In this document: positions 18,680 to 28,102 of the stretch, in pieces | Layout: each line of letters starts with the position of its first letter | Numbering within the stretch: position 1 is the first letter of the stretch | Origin: Chlorobium sp. | GTDB taxonomy: Bacteria; Bacteroidota; Chlorobiia; Chlorobiales; Chlorobiaceae | Direction: 5' to 3' | Assembly: GCA_028277485.1 (NCBI GenBank) | Contig: JANQGE010000060.1 | Coordinates: 1-38,490, forward strand | Length of the DNA stretch: 38,490 bases | The notes under the pieces: generated by a model | The model's database searches: none | What the model saw: the letters and a program-made list of their open reading frames with translations, nothing else | Told to the model about the DNA's origin: nothing | Made by a program: the position numbers and the translations under genes

Positions 18680-20158
18680 TCAGCCAAACCGCCTCTCTAC
18701 AAGCTCTGCCACACGGCGCGCCCCGGTAACGACGCCGGGAAGCGATTGTCCGGGAAAAACCGAGTCGCTGGTCAGAAAGAGGTTCCTGACCGGCGTTCCG
18801 GGACCTCTGACATTAAAAAGAGAGGTCTGGGGGTAACCGCCGACATAACCTTGTCTCCGCCCGGTATAGCGTTCCCAAGTAACAGGTGTTGCCGCAGAAA
18901 CCATGCGGACCTTTTGTTCCATGCCGTTAAAATGTTGCGAAAGCAGGGACATGACTCTTGTGGTGTACGACTCCTTCCGTTTACTGTACACCTCCTTTCC
19001 TGCTGCTCTGGCCTCGAACCACGGTTCAGGGCGGCTATGGGTTGAAACGGTTACAGCTCTGAAACCTTCCGGAGCCCGGAGACTGTCGTCCGACGGGGAA
19101 ACAGAAACAAAGATACTGTTGCCCTCACCAAGATCGCCACTCTCTCTGATAATCTGCACATGGCTGATCGGCCTTTCATTAAATGCAGATTCCTCAACAC
19201 CAAGGTACAGGACAAAAGCGCTCCATTCAGGAGCCGGCCCTTTCTTGATCCTGGCTGCCGGAGAGTCATTCTCCCCGAATAGGCATGCAAGCGAGTCGGG
19301 CGTAAGGTTCGCGACAACGATATCGGCCGGATAACAGGCTCCGTCCGCAGTTGTCGCGGAAAGTACCCGCCGCCCATTGTATTCCAAGCTCTGCACTGCC
19401 CTGCCGTATAGTACCCTGCCTCCATAATCACCCACGGCTGCTGCCAGCTTTTCTGCCACGCTTCCGATACCCCCGGTCAGACGGTGCGTTCCTTTTGAGG
19501 GCAGATCGAGCGCAATAACGGCATTGACTGCGTTCGCATATTGAGCCGTTGTCTGGACGGAAATAAGCAGTTGGGCGTCGATAAAACGCACAAAATCACT
19601 GTCGGTATCGAGACCGTATGAAGCAAGCCACTGCAAGGCTGTTTTATTGGCAAAGGGTAACATCGGAGAGAGGACAGGCGCCTTGCGAAACGTTTTTCTG
19701 AAAAGAGCGCCGAGTTCATCCATACCCGATGGAGGCCACGGCAAAGCTTCGGTTGCAAGCGACCAGAGAAACGAAGCAAGACGGCCCTGCTCTTCCCAGA
19801 AGGAGATCGACCCCGGAAATTCCCTGAGAACTTCCTGCCTTGAATGAGAGAGACGAATTACCCTGTCCCCATGGATGAAGTCCCAAGCCGCAGGACAGGA
19901 CACGATCGGCCACGATATACACAGTTCTTCTCCAAGTAGTGCGAGCGGCCCCTTTTTGTGAAAACCGCACCCAACTGTGGCCCCTGCATCGAATCGATAC
20001 CCGTTATGCTCAAAAGTTGCCGCGCATCCGCCCGGATAGGTCTGTGATTCAAGAACGGAGACACTGAACCCTTTGCGGGCGAGCAGCGCCGCAACGGTCA
20101 GCCCCCCGATGCCTGCACCGATAACAACTACCTTGATCTCTTTCCCTTTCAACTGCAA
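18680..20158 (-). CDS. FAD-dependent carotenoid desaturase/isomerase family oxidoreductase
   Basis: 492 residues of the CrtI/CrtH (phytoene desaturase-carotenoid isomerase) superfamily. The N-terminal dinucleotide-binding motif VVVIGAGIGGLTVAALLA (10-27) is followed by the GGCAATFEHNGYRFDAGAT segment, and the C-terminus has LFLTSDSVFPGQSLPGVVTGARRVAE, the FAD-binding signature of this group. In a green sulfur bacterium a role in carotenoid processing such as cis-trans isomerisation is plausible, but substrate cannot be assigned. The start appears to be TTG 20158; no ATG is available in frame before the flavin motif. Upstream ATGs are closed by a stop. Confidence 0.82.
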   Translation of the reverse strand: MQLKGKEIKVVVIGAGIGGLTVAALLARKGFSVSVLESQTYPGGCAATFEHNGYRFDAGATVGCGFHKKGPLALLGEELCISWPIVSCPAAWDFIHGDRVIRLSHSRQEVLREFPGSISFWEEQGRLASFLWSLATEALPWPPSGMDELGALFRKTFRKAPVLSPMLPFANKTALQWLASYGLDTDSDFVRFIDAQLLISVQTTAQYANAVNAVIALDLPSKGTHRLTGGIGSVAEKLAAAVGDYGGRVLYGRAVQSLEYNGRRVLSATTADGACYPADIVVANLTPDSLACLFGENDSPAARIKKGPAPEWSAFVLYLGVEESAFNERPISHVQIIRESGDLGEGNSIFVSVSPSDDSLRAPEGFRAVTVSTHSRPEPWFEARAAGKEVYSKRKESYTTRVMSLLSQHFNGMEQKVRMVSAATPVTWERYTGRRQGYVGGYPQTSLFNVRGPGTPVRNLFLTSDSVFPGQSLPGVVTGARRVAELVERRFG

Positions 20159-20316
20159 TTAACAATCCATGCTCATCAAAACATTCATCCCGCCCATTCA
20201 CTAACATGCAGCGCCCGCCGAAAAATCCCCATGATATTTACTATCGATCGGGCACCTCCCGCGATTCAACTGTTTCGTCAAGCGCACAGGAAACTCCGAG
20301 ACGGCTCAAGCGGATG
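20159..20316. other. Intergenic, nothing recognised
   Basis: A mostly unique spacer of about 158 bp between two minus-strand genes. It should hold the promoter of the FAD oxidoreductase. No repeat unit or RNA was recognised. Confidence 0.5.
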
Positions 20317-20787
20317 TCACGCAAGCATCAGATAGACTTGTGTTTTGAGTTCGTCGGAAGGGGTTTCAGCGGGATCGTTCAGATACATCTCATAGGCTAC
20401 GCCGTTAGCCTCCAGACCGTTGTCCTTTATCCATTTAACGAGCGCGTCGTAAACCGGCTCGGCCTCTTCATAAGGCCCGATATAAAGGCTGGTTACAGCC
20501 TTACCTGAAGGCGTTGCGGAAGATCGAATGTTCCCTTCTCCATCAATGCCCTCTTCAACCGGAAAACCGAACTCTACTTCGAGATTATCCACCCCCATGT
20601 TGTAGTAAACCACAAAAGGAGGGCCCGTTGGTGCTTTTCCTTTTGATTCAAGGTACCTAGCGATTGAGCTGTACCCTTCGTCAAACACCTCTGCAATATC
20701 ACCGGCTTTTGTTTTCATTCTAACGGTCAGTGCCGGGCGTGCATCGAGGTTTTGCAGCTCACACTGAAAGGCACATTCAAAATCCAT
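20317..20787 (-). CDS. GyrI-like (AraC effector-binding type) small-molecule-binding protein
   Basis: 156 residues from ATG 20787, which follows a GGAGG site six bases upstream; the longer open frame reads backward through tRNA-Pro and is not real. The fold signature is clear: YYNMGVDNLEVEFGFPVEEG, TSLYIGPYEEAEPVYDALVKWIKDNGL and the closing YLNDPAETPSDELKTQVYLML motif. No DNA-binding domain is attached, so it is a stand-alone effector-binding domain. Members may bind or hydrolyse small ligands; the ligand here is unknown. Confidence 0.88.
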   Translation of the reverse strand: MDFECAFQCELQNLDARPALTVRMKTKAGDIAEVFDEGYSSIARYLESKGKAPTGPPFVVYYNMGVDNLEVEFGFPVEEGIDGEGNIRSSATPSGKAVTSLYIGPYEEAEPVYDALVKWIKDNGLEANGVAYEMYLNDPAETPSDELKTQVYLMLA

Positions 20788-20848
20788 CGTATCCTCCATA
20801 GAAAGGTTGGAGAAAGCATGCCGGACTAAAACCGGGAAGAAAGCCGAG

Positions 20849-20922
20849 TCGGCGTAGCGGGATTTGAACCCACGACCCCTTCCACCCCAAGGAAGTGCGC
20901 TACCAGGCTGCGCCATACGCCG
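20849..20922 (-). tRNA. tRNA-Pro (GGG anticodon)
   Basis: 74 nt. Acceptor stem CGGCGTA/TACGCCG, discriminator A. Anticodon stem CTTCC/GGAAG with loop TTGGGGT giving GGG. T-arm GTGGGTTCAAATCCCGC is canonical. CCA is not encoded. Confidence 0.97.
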
Positions 20923-21551
20923 ATTACCTGTTGCCCCGGACGGGAGGTAATGATAAAAAAATCCTGCTTAAATATAAACTATTTTAGCTCTTTCCTTTCC
21001 TTTGCCCGGCTTCTCCTAACTTGAAAAATTGCCAACTGGTTACTGTTTCTTCTTTCAAAGATCGGGAATCGGGATTCGGTAATCGATCTTTATCTTTTCT
21101 TTCTAATGCCAACTGGTTCACTTACGTGAAAGTTCTTAGTTCTGAGCAATGAGTGCTGAGAGAGAAAATCGGGGTTCGCCGTCGGTATCGGTAATCGGGA
21201 TTCGGGATTCGGTAATCGGGATTCGGGATTCGGTAATCGGGATTCGGTAATCGATCTTTTCTTTTTCTTGTCGCCTTGTCTACTGGTTACTGCCAACTTT
21301 CCCCTTTTTGACTTTTTACTTTTGAATTTTGACTTTGTCACTATTCTTTCTCCCCTTTGCCAACTGTGAACTTCTTGTCTTGTCACTTGTTACTCGTCAC
21401 TTGTCACTATTTTGCCTACTGCTGGCTGCCAACTGGTTCCCTCTCGTCACCCAGGCTCTGCGCCCTGTTCTCACAACATCTTACGCTCTTGAAGAATCAA
21501 AAGTTTTTATATTATTTTTCTGTATTTCAACCGCGAAGACCGATGAGTTAG
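20923..21551. repeat. Long heptamer mosaic spacer
   Basis: About 630 bp without a gene. After a short unique part next to the tRNA come the 'cttacgtgaaagttcttagttctgagcaatgagtgctgag' block (about 21121-21160), nine contiguous heptamers of two kinds (GGTAATC and GGGATTC) at 21190-21252, GACTTTT/TACTTTT/GAATTTT units (about 21308-21336), and several CTTGTCA/CTCGTCA heptamers up to about 21450. The final 100 bp are unique and should hold the hydrolase promoter. Confidence 0.88.
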
Positions 21552-22478
21552 ATGAGTTACTTCTCCAACGACCGATGCAACATGTTCTATACCGACACGG
21601 CGGAAAACAACCCTGCCTTGAAGAAAAAGCCCGCGGTTCTTTTTGTCAACGGATGGGCTATTTCGTCACGGTACTGGAAGCCCCTTATCGAAAAACTTAC
21701 CCCTGATTACCGCTGCGTAACCTATGATCAGAGCGGTACGGGAAAAACCGTAATTGAAACCAGTCACAAACCATCGTTTACCATTCAGGGGTTTGCCGGT
21801 GAGGCTGCTGCTCTGGTTGAGCACCTCGGACTGAACAACGGAAGAAAACTGCACATCGTAGGTCATTCCATGGGAGGCATGGTGGCAACGGAGCTCTCCC
21901 TTCACTTCAGTGATTCACTGCTTTCCTCCACCATTCTGGCCTGTGGCATTTTCGAGGAAAATGCGTTGACATCGGTCGGCCTGATGTTTCTCAGCGGCCT
22001 GATTGACTTTTCGATGAATTTCCGCAATATCTTCCAGGTCGAACCGCTGAAATCACTGTTTATCAAACGTGCAGCAACCGCTGAAATAGGCAGAAAATAC
22101 GGCGATATTATTGTCGAGGATTTCACCAATTCCGACAAGGATGCCACAAACGCTGTAGGAAAGTTCTCAATCGACCGGGACGTTCTGAGAACCTATACGA
22201 AACATGTTTTAGAGATTACTTCACCGGTTCTTTGCTGTGTCGGCATGAAGGATCATACCATCCCGCCTGAAGGCACGGTAACGCTCTTCCAAACCCGCAA
22301 ACAGAAAGCAGCGTCACCGACACGGCTTGTTCAGTTCATGAGCCTGGGACACCTGCCAATGCTCGAGGATACTGAACGGTTCGCGGAACAGTTGAAAAGA
22401 CATTTTGATTTTGCAGATGATTTTTATAAAAACAACTCACATGAAGATACGGGTAATGATATCTTTCAGATAGTATGA
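21552..22478 (+). CDS. Alpha/beta hydrolase
   Basis: 308 residues with the alpha/beta hydrolase fold: oxyanion region VLFVNGWAISSRYW, YDQSGTGKT, nucleophile elbow GHSMGG (S106), acid in GMKDHTIPP (D234) and histidine in LGHLPMLED (H267). The catalytic triad is complete. Substrate is unknown; such proteins are often esterases, lipases or pigment-linked hydrolases. ATG 21552 is chosen because an ATG nine bases earlier is closed by TAG. The stop is five bases from an inverted-repeat element. Confidence 0.9.
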   Translation: MSYFSNDRCNMFYTDTAENNPALKKKPAVLFVNGWAISSRYWKPLIEKLTPDYRCVTYDQSGTGKTVIETSHKPSFTIQGFAGEAAALVEHLGLNNGRKLHIVGHSMGGMVATELSLHFSDSLLSSTILACGIFEENALTSVGLMFLSGLIDFSMNFRNIFQVEPLKSLFIKRAATAEIGRKYGDIIVEDFTNSDKDATNAVGKFSIDRDVLRTYTKHVLEITSPVLCCVGMKDHTIPPEGTVTLFQTRKQKAASPTRLVQFMSLGHLPMLEDTERFAEQLKRHFDFADDFYKNNSHEDTGNDIFQIV

Positions 22479-22483
22479 TATTA

Positions 22484-22626
22484 GGGCACCTCTATTAATT
22501 TGTTGCGCGCCCTGATTACTTCGTTGGCCGGTGCTCGAAATCCTCATGTACTCTATTGTACACTCCGGTTTCTGTGCTCCGTCCGCCTCGTACTCGTGTC
22601 GCTCACGACAATTTATAGAGGTACCC
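22484..22626 (+). repeat. MITE-like inverted-repeat element, copy 3
   Basis: 143 bp from GGGCACCTCTATTAATT to AATTTATAGAGGTACCC, same orientation as copy 1. It begins five bases after the hydrolase stop, so it could act as a 3' stem-loop for that transcript. Confidence 0.9.
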
Positions 22627-22937
22627 TTTAGTGACAGTGACAAGTCAAAATTCAAAAGGGAAAAGTCAAAAAGGGGAAAGTTGGCAGTAGGCAAGGCAAC
22701 AAGGAAAAGAAAAGATCGATTTCCGATTACCGATTCCGACGGCAAATTCCGATTTTCTTTCTTTCGGAGATCGGGGTCGAAATGGAGAGAACTTGCAGTC
22801 TATCCTTGAATTTTCAATCTTGAACCTTGAATCTGTCTATTTCTACAGTCCGGGTGTTCGGACTCTCATGAATTACTCAGGTTAAGTAGTATTAAAAATT
22901 TAAGTAGCCGGCATGACATGGTATAGGGAAACGGAAT
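22627..22937. repeat. Heptamer mosaic spacer upstream of PBP gene
   Basis: GTCAAAA/TTCAAAA units, 'gatttccgattaccgattccgacggcaaattccgattttc', and a degenerate CTTGAAT/TTTCAAT/CTTGAAC run at 22805-22832. The last 90 bp before the gene are unique and should contain its promoter. Confidence 0.8.
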
Positions 22938-25181
22938 ATGGTGAACAGGAAAAGCATGAAAAAAAACAACGGCAGAAAAAAGAAACGGCGGCAATCGTTC
23001 TTTCCGATGGTTTTGATCACGGTGGTTTTGATCGCGTCAATTGCAGGATTCATCTATACTTTCAGTCTCATCAGAACCCTTCCGAGCCTTGAAGAGCTTG
23101 AAAATCCGAACCCTGAACTGGCTTCACTGGTATACTCCTCCGACGGGAAACTGCTCCACAAGTACTTTCTGAAAAATCGTACCTATGTGCCGCTTACATC
23201 GATCTCGGAATATGTCCCCGAAGCACTGATTTCAACCGAAGATCTTGCCTTTTACGACCACTGGGGTTTTGATGTCCGCAGGTTCGTGCTTGTCATCGGA
23301 GAAAACCTTGTCAAGGGAAGAGAACGGTGGCACGGCGCGAGTACCATTACGCAGCAGCTCGCAAAAAACCTTTATCTGACCCAGGAACGCACTATCAACC
23401 GCAAGATCAAGGAGTTCTTCACCTCAATAGAACTTGAAAGAGCCTATACCAAGGATGAAATCCTTGCCCTTTACCTCAACACGGTATATTTCGGCTCCGG
23501 CGCTTACGGTGTCGAGGCCGCCGCCTGGACCTACTTCAACAAACCGGCAAACGCGCTTACGCTTCCTGAAAGTGCGACGCTTGTCGGTATTCTGAAAAGT
23601 CCGAGGGCATACGACCCATCACGAAACCCTGAAAATGCGGTCAACCGGCGCAATCTCATTCTTTCCCTGATGGGTAAAGCGGGCTTTATTACGGAAAAGG
23701 AGATGGAACAAGCGCAGGGGAGCAAACTTGCATTGGATTATACTCCGGTCACGAACCACGGTAAGGCGCCCTACTTCACCGAGTACATCCGCCAGACCCT
23801 TAAACCGATATCCCGCCAGCATGACATCAATGTTTACAGCGACGGGATGACCATATACACGACGCTCGACAGCAGAATGCAGAGCTATGCGCAGGATGCG
23901 GTCAGGAAACATATCGCCTGGCTTCAGGAACGTTTCGACAAGTCATGGACATGGCCGGAAAACCTGAAAAACCAGGTAGTCCGTGAAACGCCCAGATATC
24001 GCGAACTTCTTAACAACGGACGATCGGCGGAACAGGCTCTCAGGGAACTGAAAGCGGATGGAAAATGGCTGAACAAGCTGCTGCACGATAAAACCCGTGT
24101 TCAGGTAGCCTTTGTGGCGCTCGACCCTTCAAATGGCAAGATCAAGGCATGGGTTGGCGGAAGAGAGTTCAGTCCCGATGAGTATCAGTACCAGTTCGAC
24201 CATGTCTGGCAGGCCAAAAGACAACCGGGTTCAACATTCAAACCCTTTGTCTACACCACTGCGGTTGACAAGGGCATTCCGGCCAATCACAGGATTCTGA
24301 ACCAGCCGCTTGCCATAAAGTCCGGTGACACGGTCTGGATAGCGAAAAACGCTGATCTTAAATCAGGGGGCCTTACCACGTTGCGCCATGCGCTCAGCAA
24401 GTCCGTTAACCAAGTTACAGTCCGCCTGATGCATGAATTTCTGAGTCCTTCGGAAGTTATCAGCTACGCGAAGAAAATGGGTATACGGTCAAAACTCGAA
24501 CCCAACATGTCAATTTCCCTTGGAACATCTGAAGTCACGCCTCTCGAACTTGCATCGGCGTTCGGTACATTCGCTAACAATGGTGTATGGGTAGAGCCGG
24601 TAAGCATCAACAGAATCGAGGACAAATTCCGCCATACCGTAACCGAGTACAAGCCGATAACAAGAACTGCAATCGACTCAACGACAAACTATGTCATGGT
24701 ATCCATGCTTCAGGATGTGATCAAAAGGGGAACAGGGGTAGCCATCCCCTACCGGTATGGTCTGAACATCGAAGCTGCTGGAAAAACCGGTACAACCCAG
24801 AACCTGAAAGATGCCTGGTTTGTAGGCTTTACCCCTCAGATAGTTGCTGCCGTCTGGGCAGGTTTCGACGACGAAAGGATCTATTTCACCTCGATGAGTT
24901 ACGGTCAGGGGGCGAGAGCAGCCCTGCCGATCTGGGCTGGTTTTATGGAAAAATGCTTCGCAGACAGCACCCTCGGCATGGAAAACAGGTATTTCCACAT
25001 GCCTGAAACCGTCATTGCCGTGCCGGTTTCACGCAGCAGCAACCTTCCTGCGGAGCTTTTTACCGACGATGTCTATGTAGAGTACTTCACTTCCCAAGGG
25101 TTTGAAAAGTACCAGTCCAGGCTGCTGGAATTTCCCCGGGAAGAGGATGGGGAAGAACTCTTTGAAGAATCAGGATATTAA
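22938..25181 (+). CDS. Class A penicillin-binding protein (PBP1A type)
   Basis: Bifunctional peptidoglycan synthase of 747 residues. A basic cytoplasmic tail precedes one membrane anchor (about 22-42). The GT51 transglycosylase domain has the catalytic Glu in TEDLAFYDHWG (E101) and STITQQLAKNLYL (135-147). The transpeptidase domain has SxxK at S432-K435 (GSTFKP), SxN at S489-N491 and KTG at 616-618 (GKTGTTQNLKDAWFVG). All catalytic motifs are intact. guaA starts 21 bp after its stop, so the two may be co-transcribed. Confidence 0.96.
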   Translation: MVNRKSMKKNNGRKKKRRQSFFPMVLITVVLIASIAGFIYTFSLIRTLPSLEELENPNPELASLVYSSDGKLLHKYFLKNRTYVPLTSISEYVPEALISTEDLAFYDHWGFDVRRFVLVIGENLVKGRERWHGASTITQQLAKNLYLTQERTINRKIKEFFTSIELERAYTKDEILALYLNTVYFGSGAYGVEAAAWTYFNKPANALTLPESATLVGILKSPRAYDPSRNPENAVNRRNLILSLMGKAGFITEKEMEQAQGSKLALDYTPVTNHGKAPYFTEYIRQTLKPISRQHDINVYSDGMTIYTTLDSRMQSYAQDAVRKHIAWLQERFDKSWTWPENLKNQVVRETPRYRELLNNGRSAEQALRELKADGKWLNKLLHDKTRVQVAFVALDPSNGKIKAWVGGREFSPDEYQYQFDHVWQAKRQPGSTFKPFVYTTAVDKGIPANHRILNQPLAIKSGDTVWIAKNADLKSGGLTTLRHALSKSVNQVTVRLMHEFLSPSEVISYAKKMGIRSKLEPNMSISLGTSEVTPLELASAFGTFANNGVWVEPVSINRIEDKFRHTVTEYKPITRTAIDSTTNYVMVSMLQDVIKRGTGVAIPYRYGLNIEAAGKTGTTQNLKDAWFVGFTPQIVAAVWAGFDDERIYFTSMSYGQGARAALPIWAGFMEKCFADSTLGMENRYFHMPETVIAVPVSRSSNLPAELFTDDVYVEYFTSQGFEKYQSRLLEFPREEDGEELFEESGY

Positions 25182-25202
25182 CCACTTAACACGCTGACGT
25201 TT

Positions 25203-26747
25203 ATGCATTCAGTTCTGGTTCTTGATTTCGGCTCACAATACACACAGCTGATCGCACGACGTATCCGCGAGATCGGCATTTACTCGGAAATTGTTCCGTA
25301 CAGTACTCCGCTGAACAACATCAGGGCACACAATCCCGGGGCGATAATTCTTTCCGGAGGTCCCGGCAGCGTTTACAATGAATCGGCATTCCACCCTGAT
25401 GAAGGAATATTCGCACTCGGAGTCCCTATCCTCGGCATATGCTACGGTCTTCAGGTAATAGCAACCCATTTCGGCGGAGCGGTCGACACCTCGGCAAAAC
25501 AGGAGTTTGGGAGAGCCAGAATTCAGGTTGAGCAGAAAAACGGTGTCTCGGCAAGCATGCTGTTCAAGAACATTCCCGACTCTGATGTCTGGATGAGTCA
25601 CGGGGACAAGGTAGTCCAAATGCCGGAAGGGTTTTCGGTCACAGCCAGCAGCCGCAACTCGGAAATGTGTGCTATCGAAGCCACAGGCAGCAAAGCGGCT
25701 CTCAAAGTTTTCGGTCTGCAGTTTCACCCGGAAGTACAGCATACGCTGTACGGGAAACAGTTGCTCAGCAATTTTCTTATCGACATCGCGGGATTGAAAC
25801 CTGACTGGTCTCCGAAGAGTTTTATTAAGCACCAGATCGAAGAAATCCGCAAAACCGCCGGCAGCGAAACGGTGATATGCGGTATCAGCGGCGGAGTGGA
25901 CTCCACGGTTGCCGCTGTTCTGGTCAGCAAGGCTATCGGAAAACAGTTGCACTGTGTTTTTGTCGATAACGGGCTGTTGAGAAAAAACGAGGCGCAGAAA
26001 GTTATGACAGTGCTGAAACCGCTCGGTCTCAGCATTACACTGGTCAATGCCGAAGAAATCTTTCTTAAACGGCTGAAAAATGTTGCTTCTCCGGAAAAGA
26101 AACGCAAAATAATCGGCAGGACGTTTATCCATATCTTTGAAGAACAGATTCACGAAGAAAAGTTTCTCGTACAGGGAACGCTCTATCCCGATGTTATCGA
26201 AAGCGTCAGCGTTAAGGGGCCGTCCGAAACCATCAAGTCGCACCATAACGTCGGCGGCCTGCCGAAACGTATGAAGCTCAAGCTCATCGAACCCCTGCGT
26301 GAACTTTTCAAGGATGAGGTTCGCGCCGTCGGCAGGGAACTCGGCATCTCCGAGGATATACTTATGCGCCATCCTTTCCCCGGCCCCGGCCTCGCGGTGC
26401 GCGTCCTTGGCTCGGTCAACAAAACCCGGCTCGACATCCTGAGAGACGCCGACGAGATATACCTTGAAGAACTTAAGGCACAGAACCTCTACCACCATGT
26501 CTGGCAGGCTTTTTCCGTTCTGCTTCCGGTTCAGTCAGTAGGCGTGATGGGAGATAAACGAACGTATGAAAATGTTCTCGCCCTCCGCGCCGTTGAATCA
26601 TCCGACGGCATGACCGCGGACTGGGCACATTTGCCGCATGAATTTCTTTCACATGTTTCAAATCGCATCATCAATGAGGTTCGCGGCATCAACAGAGTGG
26701 CTTATGATATCTCTTCAAAGCCGCCCGCAACCATCGAATGGGAGTAA
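25203..26747 (+). CDS. guaA: GMP synthase (glutamine-hydrolysing)
   Basis: Converts XMP to GMP using glutamine and ATP. 514 residues, usual length. The glutaminase domain has GICYGLQ (C80) and FHPEV (H175, E177); the synthetase domain has the PP-loop SGGVDST (229-235), and the dimerisation domain ends RVAYDISSKPPATIEWE. ATG 25203 begins right at the conserved LVLDFGSQY. It lies between the penicillin-binding protein and serB genes on the same strand, with serB starting six bases after the stop. Confidence 0.98.
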   Translation: MHSVLVLDFGSQYTQLIARRIREIGIYSEIVPYSTPLNNIRAHNPGAIILSGGPGSVYNESAFHPDEGIFALGVPILGICYGLQVIATHFGGAVDTSAKQEFGRARIQVEQKNGVSASMLFKNIPDSDVWMSHGDKVVQMPEGFSVTASSRNSEMCAIEATGSKAALKVFGLQFHPEVQHTLYGKQLLSNFLIDIAGLKPDWSPKSFIKHQIEEIRKTAGSETVICGISGGVDSTVAAVLVSKAIGKQLHCVFVDNGLLRKNEAQKVMTVLKPLGLSITLVNAEEIFLKRLKNVASPEKKRKIIGRTFIHIFEEQIHEEKFLVQGTLYPDVIESVSVKGPSETIKSHHNVGGLPKRMKLKLIEPLRELFKDEVRAVGRELGISEDILMRHPFPGPGLAVRVLGSVNKTRLDILRDADEIYLEELKAQNLYHHVWQAFSVLLPVQSVGVMGDKRTYENVLALRAVESSDGMTADWAHLPHEFLSHVSNRIINEVRGINRVAYDISSKPPATIEWE

Positions 26748-26752
26748 ACCGC

Positions 26753-27979
26753 ATGAGAGAACTTCTGCTGCTCAACATATCCGGACCGGACAAAACCGGC
26801 CTGACTGCAAGCCTGTCGTCAATTCTTGCAAGATACAACATCACGGTGCTCGACATAGGTCAGGAGGTTATCCATAACCATCTCGCACTCGGCATGCTGG
26901 TTGAAGTCCCCAACGAGTTCAAATCAGCCCCGGTGCTGAAAGACCTGTTGTTTACCGTCCACACGCTCGGCCTGCAAATCTCCTTTACGCCGATTTCCGA
27001 CAAGGAGTATAAACAATGGGTTGGCGAACAGGGCAAACCCCGTTATTTGCTCACACTGCTTGCGAGGGAAATCAAGGCTGAACAGATAGCGCGCGTCACT
27101 TCGACGGTTGCACAACACCACCTGAACATCGATACGATCACGAGGCTTTCCGGAAGGCTTCCTCTGGGGAAGCGCCTTACCGGAAACACAAAGGCATGCG
27201 TCGAGTTCTCTGTAAGGGGCGCATTGAGAAACGAGAACCGTTTCCGCGAACAGATGCTTGCCATCACTGACGACCTCGGCATCGACATCGCATTCCAGGA
27301 AGATAACATTTACCGGCGCAACCGGAGACTGGTCGTATTTGACATGGACTCGACGCTCATTACCACTGAAGTCATCGATGAACTGGCAACGGAAGCAGGA
27401 GTTGGTAAAGAAGTTGCAGCCATTACCGAACAGGCCATGCGCGGGAAGATTGATTTTACTGTCAGCCTTCAGCGGCGGGTGGCCGCGCTGGAAGGGCTAC
27501 ACGAATCGGTACTTGAAAAAGTTGCCAAAAGACTCACATTGACCGAAGGGGCGGACAGACTGTTCTACAACCTGCATAACCTCGGCTTTAAAACAGCGAT
27601 CATTTCAGGCGGCTTCACCTACTTCGGTCATCACCTGAAGAAAAAACTCAATATCGACTACGTCTACGCCAACACGCTGGAAATAGAGAGAGGAAAACTC
27701 ACCGGAAAAGTCCTTGGGGAAATTGTCGACGGGAAGAGAAAGGCCGAACTCCTGGAGCATATTGCTCAGAAAGAAAAGATCAGCCTCGAACAGACGATTG
27801 CAGTCGGCGACGGTGCAAATGACCTTCCCATGCTGGGCAAAGCCGGTCTGGGCATAGCGTTCCGGGCGAAACCCATCGTCAAGGAGAGCGCGAGGCAGGC
27901 CATTTCAACCCTCGGCCTTGATGCGATCCTCTATCTGATGGGGTTCAGGGACCGGGAATCCCTGAAAAAAAGACAGTGA
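26753..27979 (+). CDS. serB: Phosphoserine phosphatase with N-terminal ACT domains
   Basis: Last step of serine synthesis. 408 residues from ATG 26753, eight bases after GGGAG; an in-frame ATG at 26738 inside guaA is a weaker choice. Two ACT-like regulatory domains (about 1-85 and 96-180, first with ISGPDKTGLTASL) precede the HAD phosphatase with nucleophile motif DMDST (197-201), IISGGF and GDGANDLPML. The ACT part probably senses serine or a related amino acid. The stop is followed by a perfect 16-bp palindrome and heptamer units. Confidence 0.95.
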   Translation: MRELLLLNISGPDKTGLTASLSSILARYNITVLDIGQEVIHNHLALGMLVEVPNEFKSAPVLKDLLFTVHTLGLQISFTPISDKEYKQWVGEQGKPRYLLTLLAREIKAEQIARVTSTVAQHHLNIDTITRLSGRLPLGKRLTGNTKACVEFSVRGALRNENRFREQMLAITDDLGIDIAFQEDNIYRRNRRLVVFDMDSTLITTEVIDELATEAGVGKEVAAITEQAMRGKIDFTVSLQRRVAALEGLHESVLEKVAKRLTLTEGADRLFYNLHNLGFKTAIISGGFTYFGHHLKKKLNIDYVYANTLEIERGKLTGKVLGEIVDGKRKAELLEHIAQKEKISLEQTIAVGDGANDLPMLGKAGLGIAFRAKPIVKESARQAISTLGLDAILYLMGFRDRESLKKRQ

Positions 27980-28000
27980 GGGCCTAAGGGCAGTGACGAC

Positions 28001-28016
28001 GCCCGGCATGCCGGGC
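28001..28016. other. Perfect GC-rich palindrome after serB
   Basis: GCCCGGCATGCCGGGC is a 16-base perfect palindrome 22 bases beyond the serB stop. No T run follows, so an intrinsic terminator is not supported, though a hairpin could stabilise the 3' end. Confidence 0.5.
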
Positions 28017-28102
28017 TTAGTGACGAGTGACAAGAGGGAAGTCAATAGGCAGTCTTCGGTTTGCAGCCGGAAAATGTTTTGTCACAGCTCGGTGCTTGAT
28101 AG

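Noticed and set aside
20788..20916. N-terminal extension of the GyrI-like gene
   Set aside because: It reads through tRNA-Pro on the same strand; a GGAGG site places the true start at 20787.
22531..22809. Small frame in an inverted-repeat element (similar frames near 6380, 12315 and 32240)
   Set aside because: They follow the element's repeated sequence and run into heptamer spacers; not conserved as proteins.
25233..26498. Long minus-strand frame of 421 codons
   Set aside because: Entirely antisense to guaA, which has all its catalytic motifs.
28001..28016. Intrinsic terminator after serB
   Set aside because: The palindrome is perfect but has no loop of normal size and no T run.
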